The notes under the pieces were generated by a model. It worked only from the letters and a program-made list of their open reading frames with translations. It did no database searches and was not told the DNA's origin. A stretch of DNA of 10,202 nt, from assembly GCA_031257795.1 (NCBI GenBank), contig JAIRNW010000064.1, positions 1 to 10,202 of the forward strand. The letters run 5' to 3'. Every line of letters begins with the position of its first letter. The stretch's first letter is position 1. The stretch comes from Holosporales bacterium. Lineage in GTDB: Bacteria; Pseudomonadota; Alphaproteobacteria; BNTO01. This document shows positions 5,631-10,202 of this stretch, piece after piece. The position numbers were made by a program, and so were the translations under genes.

Positions 5631-7031
5631 ATGTTTTCTGACGTTTTGAAAAGAATCAAAGCCACGAAAGGATTGGTGGCAGGAGCTTCGAAGCGCTGCA
5701 GAGCCGTACTTGACGTACTGCTCAGCCCTTCGGGGCGACAAGCCAACAAACTTTTTGTGGCTGGATTGTTTCTATTTTGCTCGTGCAGTAATGTGTATGC
5801 AGGGTATGAGCAATCATTAGCTGAAGAAGTCTTTTTAACTAGCCATGATGGACTTGTGGAAACTCTGTCACCAAACAGTGTTGAAACCGGAGGGGAAAAC
5901 GTTGAAACACTCAAAAAAACTGAGGTTAGTAGCGAAGATGAGGCAAAATCTCCACAGACCAATTTTCTAAACTTTCAAGACAATCCGTTATTTCGGAAAT
6001 TGATTCCGTATTTCAAAAGTGACTACGATGTCGATCTCGTTGTTACGTGGTGCAACGACGATGACCCTGTTTGGCGAAAAAAGAGACAATATTGGGAAAC
6101 CGTAGTAAAAGCAGAGGGGAAAGTTCTCGATAAAAACGGCATTGATCAATGTAGGTTTAGAAACGACGATGAGTTAAAGTATTTACTGCGTTCTGTTGAA
6201 AAATATGCCCCGTGGATTCACAAAATTTTCCTGGTTGTTGATAATCAACTTCCTGATTGGCTGAATTTGAACCATCCGCAGCTTTGTGTTGTTAATCACT
6301 CTGACTTTATTCCAGAAGAGTTTTTGCCAACATTCAGTTCAATAGCATTAGAATCCTTTATTCCTTACATCCCTGGATTATCTGAGAAGTTTTTGTATGC
6401 AAATGACGATATGTTTATCGGAAACGAGGTTTCCAGGGGTTTTTTCTTCGATCCAATCGGGAGACCAATTGTTAGGCTTAATGGAATAATAAGTGAACGT
6501 AGTAAACATCTTTATGTCTCAACTTTGCGTAAGGCCTATGACCTTATTTCCAACGCATACTCGAAAAACCTTACAAAACGTCTTCCTCATCATAATATAG
6601 ATTCTTATTCTAAAGAATCGTTTCTACAGTGCTTAAAGAAGTTTGAAAAAGAATTTGATGACTGCAGAAGGAACAAATTCAGAGGTGTAAACGATGTTTC
6701 TAGGGCAATTGTCAGCTTATACGAAATTATTAATGGAAAGGGTGTTGTGAGGATAAATAATCAACGTGAAAGTTTGCGTATACATATTCGGGGATCTGCA
6801 TTAGACGAACGACTGGCACATCTATTGAAAAATAGGCCAAAATTGTTTTGTTTAAATGACACAGAAGACACCAACATTAAAGACAAAAGAAAAGCGATGC
6901 AGGTGCTTAAACAATATTTTCCGGAAAGATCACAATTTGAAATCGAGATCGCGCAAGACTACGAAGAGCCTACAGACTGCTATTATGATGATGTTGCAAA
7001 CCGCTCTCAGCCACAGGTGGTTTCTTCGTAA
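5631..7031 (+). CDS. Stealth-family sugar-phosphate transferase with apparent export signal
   Basis: Stealth proteins transfer hexose-1-phosphate units, as in bacterial capsule polymerases and animal GNPTAB, the enzyme that builds the mannose-6-phosphate tag. From ATG 5631 the product is 466 aa; an upstream GTG at 5619 is possible, but GAGTG at 5617-5621 fits ATG 5631. All four conserved regions are present. CR1 is DVDLVVTW (~132). CR2 (~175-268) has RFRNDDELKYLLRSVEKYAPW, LPTFSSIALES, GLSEKFLYANDDMFIG. CR3 starts near His320 (LPHHNIDSYS ... NKFRGVND). CR4 contains LFCLND (~406) and ends in FP. The CR2 motif usually written FNSxAIE reads FSSIALE here. Residues 41-57 (LFVAGLFLFCSCSNVYA) look like a signal-peptide core after an unusually long 40-residue basic n-region. 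Bacterial homologues I know of are cytoplasmic, so export is odd. The gene is AT-rich: 21 of 60 bases G/C at 6541-6600, versus 35 of 60 in prfB at 3661-3720. Confidence 0.9.
   Translation: MFSDVLKRIKATKGLVAGASKRCRAVLDVLLSPSGRQANKLFVAGLFLFCSCSNVYAGYEQSLAEEVFLTSHDGLVETLSPNSVETGGENVETLKKTEVSSEDEAKSPQTNFLNFQDNPLFRKLIPYFKSDYDVDLVVTWCNDDDPVWRKKRQYWETVVKAEGKVLDKNGIDQCRFRNDDELKYLLRSVEKYAPWIHKIFLVVDNQLPDWLNLNHPQLCVVNHSDFIPEEFLPTFSSIALESFIPYIPGLSEKFLYANDDMFIGNEVSRGFFFDPIGRPIVRLNGIISERSKHLYVSTLRKAYDLISNAYSKNLTKRLPHHNIDSYSKESFLQCLKKFEKEFDDCRRNKFRGVNDVSRAIVSLYEIINGKGVVRINNQRESLRIHIRGSALDERLAHLLKNRPKLFCLNDTEDTNIKDKRKAMQVLKQYFPERSQFEIEIAQDYEEPTDCYYDDVANRSQPQVVSS
5685..5736 (+). repeat. Cluster of palindromes inside the Stealth gene 5' end
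   Basis: Three hairpin-forming sequences follow one another within coding sequence: GCTTCGAAGC (5685-5694), GAGCCGTAC/GTACTGCTC (5701-5709 with 5715-5723, one mismatch, 5-nt loop) and GCCC-TTCG-GGGC (5725-5736). GAAGCGC, AGC, GTACTT, ACGT and GC occur in the same order as in the dispersed element at 2907-2958. It encodes part of the unusually long n-region (SKRCRAVLDVLLSPSGR). Confidence 0.6.
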
Positions 7032-7085
7032 GAGCAACCCAATCCTCAAAAGTTTGCTGGATTGTGGGGCTCAAACTATCTTTTC
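7032..7085 (+). terminator. Possible weak terminator after the Stealth gene
   Basis: GAGC (7032-7035) pairs with GCTC (7069-7072) and CAATCC (7040-7045) with GGATTG (7059-7064), with mismatches between. A short T-tract (tctttt) ends near 7084. It lies immediately after the TAA stop. The stem is imperfect and the T-tract is displaced by 8 nt, so this is tentative. Confidence 0.35.
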
Positions 7086-7340
7086 TGACGTTACGCTGAG
7101 AACTTAAGCTCCGGCAGAACCAACAATTTATCTCAATTTCCAATTGTTTTCCGTTTGAACCTCTGCTACGTATGCGTGTGTGATTCGTTTTGTCAAATGT
7201 GAGAAATCTGGGGGAGCTTACAATACAACCGTTGGCCTTGGCCAAGCGGACATTAGTTGGATCGAAGGTTGAAGGCGTAGTTTTCTCGAGCCACATTCGC
7301 AGCGGATCGTCGGCTTTTGTGGCGGTTGCTGCGTGGTGGG
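7086..7340. other. Intergenic region with no recognisable feature
   Basis: Open frames on the minus strand cross this stretch and run into the 3' end of the Stealth gene. Their translations resemble no family I know, and no ribosome site is convincing. I see no RNA gene or repeat here. Degraded coding sequence is possible. Confidence 0.4.
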
Positions 7341-7380
7341 GTTTTGTGCTCAATTGTAATGTTTTGTGCTCAATTATAGA
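7341..7380. repeat. Two 20-bp tandem direct repeats
   Basis: GTTTTGTGCTCAATT occurs exactly at 7341-7355 and 7361-7375, with a 20-bp period. That is close to two helical turns, the spacing expected of a paired protein-binding site. No gene depends on it in an obvious way, so its function is unknown. Confidence 0.7.
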
Positions 7381-7458
7381 ATGAGCGTGGGTGAGAGTAG
7401 CAAGACGCAGTAGCGGCGTGGAAACAGTGGTGGCTTGGCGCAGATCCAGCAAAGCACG

Positions 7459-7490
7459 GGCAGAAAAGCTGCGTAGGGGTCACACAGGAC
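7459..7490 (+). pseudogene. Possible degenerate tRNA-Val fragment
   Basis: CTGCGTAGGGGTCACACAGG at 7469-7488 matches the tRNA-Val core 200 bp downstream if that tRNA lost its anticodon loop plus two stem bases and gained CA in the T-arm. The 13-nt core CGTAGGGGTCACA is identical. No acceptor stem or full cloverleaf can be drawn. Chance similarity is possible. Confidence 0.3.
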
Positions 7491-7511
7491 TAGTAGTTTT
7501 GAACTCCTTAT

Positions 7512-7554
7512 AAAGTCGCAAGTTCGCATGGACTTTCGGCAAAGTCGCGGTTCG
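7512..7554 (+). promoter_or_regulatory. Direct repeats forming two mutually exclusive hairpins
   Basis: AAAGTCGC plus GTTCG occurs at 7512-7526 and 7541-7554. Between them GACTTT (7531-7536) can pair with either AAAGTC (7512-7517 or 7541-7546). With the terminator-like hairpin starting at 7562 this resembles an attenuator layout. No leader peptide or ligand is apparent. Confidence 0.35.
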
Positions 7555-7561
7555 TTGGCCT

Positions 7562-7590
7562 CGCGCCACAACGAGTCCGCGCGTTTTTTT
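7562..7590 (+). terminator. Intrinsic terminator upstream of tRNA-Val
   Basis: CGCGC (7562-7566) pairs with GCGCG (7579-7583) around a 12-nt loop and is followed directly by seven T residues (7584-7590). The all-GC stem and uninterrupted T-run are typical. It would end whatever plus-strand transcript runs through 7380-7560, where no protein gene is visible. Confidence 0.5.
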
Positions 7591-7613
7591 GCAGCCGAGA
7601 AGGCTGTAAATTT

Positions 7614-7685
7614 GGTCACATAGCTCAGCGGTAGAGCACTGCGTTCACATCGTAGGGGTCACAGGTTCAAATCCTGTTGTGACCA
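7614..7685 (+). tRNA. tRNA-Val (anticodon CAC)
   Basis: A complete cloverleaf can be drawn: acceptor GGTCACA/TGTGACC (7614-7620 with 7678-7684), D-stem GCTC/GAGC (7623-7626 with 7634-7637), anticodon stem CTGCG/CGTAG with one G-U pair, 7-nt loop TTCACAT with anticodon CAC at 7646-7648, a 5-nt variable region, T-arm ACAGG-TTCAAAT-CCTGT (7661-7677), and discriminator A at 7685. It decodes GUG. CCA is not encoded, so the end must be added by tRNA nucleotidyltransferase. A small hairpin (CAGCC/GGCTG, 7592-7606) lies just upstream. Confidence 0.95.
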
Positions 7686-7904
7686 TGTGAAACTTGCAAT
7701 CAATTTCATAATTTTAAGACAACGCTGTTAACTTATTATGTTATGTACTTCATGCCCCAGGTGAATAATTTTGCGGCCGAGACACGTAAGGTGTTGAGCA
7801 CAAATTCTTTGTTGTTTGGTAAAAAGCGAAAACAGATGTATAAGTAAGCAACGGGCTCGCACAGCGAGTGCAGTTGTTTGTGTTGGTAAATGTGAGATGG
7901 AAAC

Positions 7905-7991
7905 ATGAAGAAGTTAGTGGCGTTGGCCAATGCAGTATTATTGTTAAGTGGGACAGATACATTATTTCCCGCCGCAACAGCCTGGCTTTGA
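7905..7991 (+). CDS. Tiny signal-peptide-like ORF (28 aa)
   Basis: The ORF begins MKKLVALANAVLLLSG and ends PAATAWL. A Lys-Lys start, hydrophobic core and Ala-Thr-Ala end make it look exactly like a Sec signal peptide that stops two residues after the cleavage site. A weak ribosome site (GAGATGG, 7894-7900) lies upstream. It ends 28 bp before the likely start of the Hcp-like gene. It is either the stub of a deleted secreted protein or a leader peptide. Length alone makes it uncertain. Confidence 0.35.
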   Translation: MKKLVALANAVLLLSGTDTLFPAATAWL

Positions 7992-8019
7992 TAAGTAAAT
8001 ATAGAGTGGTTTGGCATTT

Positions 8020-8661
8020 GTGAAAATTTCCGTAGCAACACAAGGGGCCGCTACCTACAGTGCGCAGTGCGTAGAGCACCCAGAGCAAATGTTAATCAGC
8101 AGGTCCGCCGAAGACGGCAAAGACTTCCCGAAGTGGATGATAAGTATAAACGCCGGAGGGGAGCTCTTTAGTTCTTCCATCACAGCGAACGAACAGGCGA
8201 AGAATTGCATCCCCTTATACGGCTTCCACATTTCTGTGCGCCGCTACACAACCGCAGACCTCCCTTCCATTGGAGGATCATTTCGCGCCAGCAGCGGCCT
8301 GTCAAAAATACACAGCAAGGAAACCGCCGCGTTCACCTCGATGCAGCTAAAGCACGACGATTGCGTGGTGTTGATCCCAAGCGGCGGCCACATTGCAGAG
8401 CTGGAGAATTGCTTATATAAGAAAAAAACTGTGGAAACGGTGTCGCTGCTTTGCTTCAATTGGTTCGGAGGGAATCTGGATATTTTTCAAGAAATATCCT
8501 TTCAGGATTCACTTGTGACTGCTGTTGAACAAAAAATCGATGAAGTTTTCGTACGCTTCAGGGTAAAGAAGAAGACTCATTCCTACACACAATACAACTC
8601 GCAAACTTTCGCAAAAGGAGGAGTGGCCACATGTTCCATGGATTTCACAAAAAACGCCTAA
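8020..8661 (+). CDS. Hcp-like protein (type VI secretion tube-type fold), tentative
   Basis: Hcp forms hexameric rings that stack into the inner tube of contractile secretion systems. This 213-aa product shows an Hcp-like pattern rather than a clear match. IPLYGFHISV sits where the early strand (I-x-V-x-S-F-S) would be, and GGHIAELENCLYKKKTVETV where 'S-P-x-L-x-x-x-L-x-x-G-K-x-I-x-x-V' falls. QDSLVTAVEQKIDEVFVRFR resembles the 'L-x-N-x-x-V-x-S' to 'V-x-x-x-F' strands, and HSYTQYNSQTFAKGGVATCS followed by MDFTKN resembles the C-terminal 'W-x-Y-T-Q-x-N ... G-G ... W-D ... N' block. I chose GTG 8020 over TTG 8011 because GAGTGG (8004-8009) is then 10 nt away; an in-frame TAG at 8002 blocks any earlier start. 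It is longer than usual Hcp (~160-170 aa), with an N-terminal extension. No other secretion genes are in the window. It overlaps the next gene by 31 bp. It could be an unrelated beta-rich protein. Confidence 0.5.
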   Translation: MKISVATQGAATYSAQCVEHPEQMLISRSAEDGKDFPKWMISINAGGELFSSSITANEQAKNCIPLYGFHISVRRYTTADLPSIGGSFRASSGLSKIHSKETAAFTSMQLKHDDCVVLIPSGGHIAELENCLYKKKTVETVSLLCFNWFGGNLDIFQEISFQDSLVTAVEQKIDEVFVRFRVKKKTHSYTQYNSQTFAKGGVATCSMDFTKNA

Positions 8662-10088
8662 AATCCAGCGAACGCGGCGATTCATTGAACAACGCGCAAA
8701 GTTTAGGCAAGGCGCTAAGGTGGGAGAGCTTCATGGCCTTTCGCTACTTGGTGTCTAAGAAGAGCGACCATTTTGTTTCCGTTATCACCACGTTTTCTTT
8801 CATAGGAATATGCATAGGCGTTGCCACGCTCATTATCGTGATGTCTGTTATGAGTGGCTTCAAGGAAGAGCTGCTGTACAAAATAGTAGGCATGAACGGA
8901 CACATTATTGCGTACGGAACGAGCTCGAATATCCCTGACGACAACAACATTTTGCACAAAGCGGCGTCTCCCAATATCAAGGCGATTTGCCAAATGATCG
9001 AGCGGCAAGGGATTGTTTCCTCGCAGGAGCAAAGCCGTGGCGCCACGATTTTGGCGATGACCAAAGAAACATTTGCCAAGCACGAGCTGCTGTTTAACGC
9101 GCTTTCTTTTGAGAAGACTAAGGCGGCGCCAATGAAGACTAAGGCGGCGCCAATGTCGCATAGCGCCCACGAAAAGTCAGTGGAAAAAGAAGCTGCGAAC
9201 GGTCCACATGACGCTCACGAAAAGTCAGAGAAAGAAGCCGCGGACCTTCTTAAAATGGAGGCCTTTGATGGGAACAGCGTAATCATAGGGGAAAGGCTGG
9301 CGCAGCTATTGTTTGTGGACGTTGGGGACACAGTGACCATCATGAATCCTCAAGGGGAAACAACTCCGTTTGGAACAGTCCCAACCCAACAAGAATTTAC
9401 AGTGGTTGGTCTGTTCAATGTTGGCCTAACCGAATATGACAAAAACATGCTGCTGATGCCTTTGAGCACGGCTCAGGAGTTTTTCAATTTGCAGGATAAA
9501 GTGACGCAAGTGATCTTTTTCGTTAATGACGTCGGCAGAGCCGGGGCAACTGCGCAGCTGATCAACCAAAAAGCCGAATGTGATGGGATACACGCTGTTG
9601 TGTGGCAGCAGGCCGATTCCCAGCTTTTCCGGGCTATACAAGTTGAAAGCAACGTTATGTTTATCATCCTTACATTAATAATTCTGGTTGCGTCATTCAA
9701 TGTTGTTTCGGGTTTAGTGATGTTGGTGAAAGACAAAACAAAAGATATCGCAATCATGAAAACAATCGGAGCCACCGACGCGTCCATCATGCGCATTTTC
9801 ATAATCACTGGCTCAACAATAGGGATAGCGGGCACAATCCTTGGAACGATACTCGGCACTTTAGCGTCGCATAACCTCAATTGGTTCCTATCAGTAATAC
9901 AGAAGCTTTTCGACAAACAATTGTTTAACCCCGAAGTCTACTTCCTCTACCAACTCCCCACGAGGATCAGCCTCGCCGAGATAGCGCTGATTGACGGAGT
10001 GGCCATAGGTCTGTCGCTCATCGCGGCCCTCTACCCGTCGCTCCGGGCGGCCAGACTGGATCCGGCACAAGCTCTTAGAACCTGCTGA
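8631..10088 (+). CDS. Lipoprotein-releasing ABC transporter permease, LolC/LolE family
   Basis: The LolCDE complex extracts outer-membrane lipoproteins from the inner membrane and hands them to LolA. This 485-aa permease has the family layout: TM1 near 51-74 (FIGICIGVATLIIVMSVMSG), a large periplasmic domain, and three C-terminal helices near 342-366, 386-412 and 452-475. Family signatures include QGETTPFGTVP (~241), VESNVMFIILTLIILVASFN, MLVKDKTKDIAIMKTIGAT and a C-terminal RLDPAQAL. LolC and LolE cannot be told apart here, and many alphaproteobacteria have one such gene. Start ATG 8631 has a perfect AGGAGG (8616-8621) 9 nt upstream, giving a ~35-residue cytoplasmic extension before the usual MAFRYLVSKK. 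With a ~45-residue insert at 162-205, this explains the excess over the usual ~415 aa. The start lies inside the Hcp-like gene, suggesting translational coupling. The usual neighbour lolD is not in the window. Confidence 0.92.
   Translation: MFHGFHKKRLKSSERGDSLNNAQSLGKALRWESFMAFRYLVSKKSDHFVSVITTFSFIGICIGVATLIIVMSVMSGFKEELLYKIVGMNGHIIAYGTSSNIPDDNNILHKAASPNIKAICQMIERQGIVSSQEQSRGATILAMTKETFAKHELLFNALSFEKTKAAPMKTKAAPMSHSAHEKSVEKEAANGPHDAHEKSEKEAADLLKMEAFDGNSVIIGERLAQLLFVDVGDTVTIMNPQGETTPFGTVPTQQEFTVVGLFNVGLTEYDKNMLLMPLSTAQEFFNLQDKVTQVIFFVNDVGRAGATAQLINQKAECDGIHAVVWQQADSQLFRAIQVESNVMFIILTLIILVASFNVVSGLVMLVKDKTKDIAIMKTIGATDASIMRIFIITGSTIGIAGTILGTILGTLASHNLNWFLSVIQKLFDKQLFNPEVYFLYQLPTRISLAEIALIDGVAIGLSLIAALYPSLRAARLDPAQALRTC
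9114..9228 (+). repeat. Repeat-built insert in the periplasmic domain of LolC/E
   Basis: Two exact 21-bp units (9114-9134 and 9135-9155) encode KTKAAPM twice. Then GCCCACGAAAAGTCAG (9165-9180) recurs as GCTCACGAAAAGTCAG (9213-9228), 48 bp on, giving AHEKSVEKEAA and AHEKSEKEAA. All are in frame, charged and probably disordered. Related permeases as I know them lack this block. Confidence 0.85.
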
Positions 10089-10109
10089 CATAATGGACCT
10101 CTTTCGAAA

Positions 10110-10135
10110 CCTTCAAAATCAGAATTTTGGGAAGG
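10110..10135. repeat. Hairpin before the second dispersed element
   Basis: CCTTCAAAAT (10110-10119) pairs with ATTTT and GAAGG (10124-10128, 10131-10135) with a 2-nt GG bulge and a CAGA loop. It starts 21 bp after the LolC/E stop. No T-run follows, so it is not a standard intrinsic terminator. Its position matches the hairpin before copy 1 of the element. Confidence 0.55.
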
Positions 10136-10142
10136 AGACACG

Positions 10143-10192
10143 GAGCACAGAAGCGGAGCGTACTTAGATGTACGTGAGCATTCGAGCACCGG
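10143..10192. repeat. Dispersed ~50-bp element, copy 2
   Basis: Nearly identical to 2907-2958 (shared CAGAAGCG, AGCGTACTTA, ACGTGAGCATTCGAGC, ACCGG). This copy contains a hairpin CGTAC-TTAGAT-GTACG (10159-10174) that copy 1 does not preserve. It may continue past the window edge (ggatcgacgtac). Confidence 0.8.
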
Positions 10193-10202
10193 ATCGACGT
10201 AC

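Noticed and set aside
6970..7452. 160-codon minus-strand frame covering the Stealth 3' end and the following gap.
   Set aside because: A large part lies opposite the Stealth coding sequence, the remainder matches no family I know, and no convincing start is seen.
7592..7606. Hairpin CAGCC/GGCTG just before the tRNA as a terminator.
   Set aside because: On the plus strand the T-run precedes the stem, and on the minus strand the stem is followed by A residues; neither fits an intrinsic terminator.
7743..7847. 34-codon plus-strand ORF (starts MYFMPQVNNFAAETRK, ends RKQMYK).
   Set aside because: No ribosome site, no recognised similarity and open frames on the other strand too; too weak to call.
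10110..10135. Hairpin after the LolC/E gene as its intrinsic terminator.
   Set aside because: It is followed by gagacacgg with no T-run; kept only as a structural repeat.

Overview
The window looks like accessory-rich chromosome from an alphaproteobacterium with a host-associated lifestyle, of the Rickettsiales or Holosporales type. This rests on an alphaproteobacterial-style LolC/LolE permease, an RF2 gene and a tRNA-Val(CAC) without an encoded CCA end. Also relevant are several exported, repeat-rich proteins of no recognised family, a transposase fragment, and dispersed palindromic repeats both between genes and inside one gene. The taxonomic placement is inference; there is no rRNA in the window.

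Layout, all recognisable genes on the plus strand. 206-2692: a large secreted protein with Pro/Ala/Gln repeats and a cysteine-rich tail, followed by a hairpin terminator. 2693-3154: non-coding, packed with stem-loops and one copy of a ~50-bp element that recurs at the right edge of the window. 3155-3271: a short transposase-like N-terminal fragment. 3376-4386: prfB (RF2). Its homology continues upstream to 3277 without a usable start, behind an in-frame UGA at codon 3 of an ATG at 3268. 4547-5608 and 5631-7031: a closely spaced pair, made of an unrecognised secreted protein with a duplicated coiled-coil repeat and a Stealth-family sugar-phosphate transferase carrying an apparent export signal. 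7032-7613: no recognisable protein gene, but tandem repeats, a degenerate tRNA-like stretch, competing hairpins and a T7 terminator. 7614-7685: tRNA-Val(CAC). 7905-7991: a tiny signal-peptide-like ORF. 8020-8661 and 8631-10088: an Hcp-like protein overlapping the LolC/E permease gene. 10110-10202: a hairpin and the second copy of the dispersed element.

Housekeeping functions (translation termination, lipoprotein release, tRNA) are interleaved with exported proteins that could act at the host interface. The best candidates for undescribed biology are the exported Stealth protein with its secreted neighbour, the rearranged prfB start, the Hcp-like/LolC coupling, and the family of palindromic repeats that seems to have entered coding sequence.
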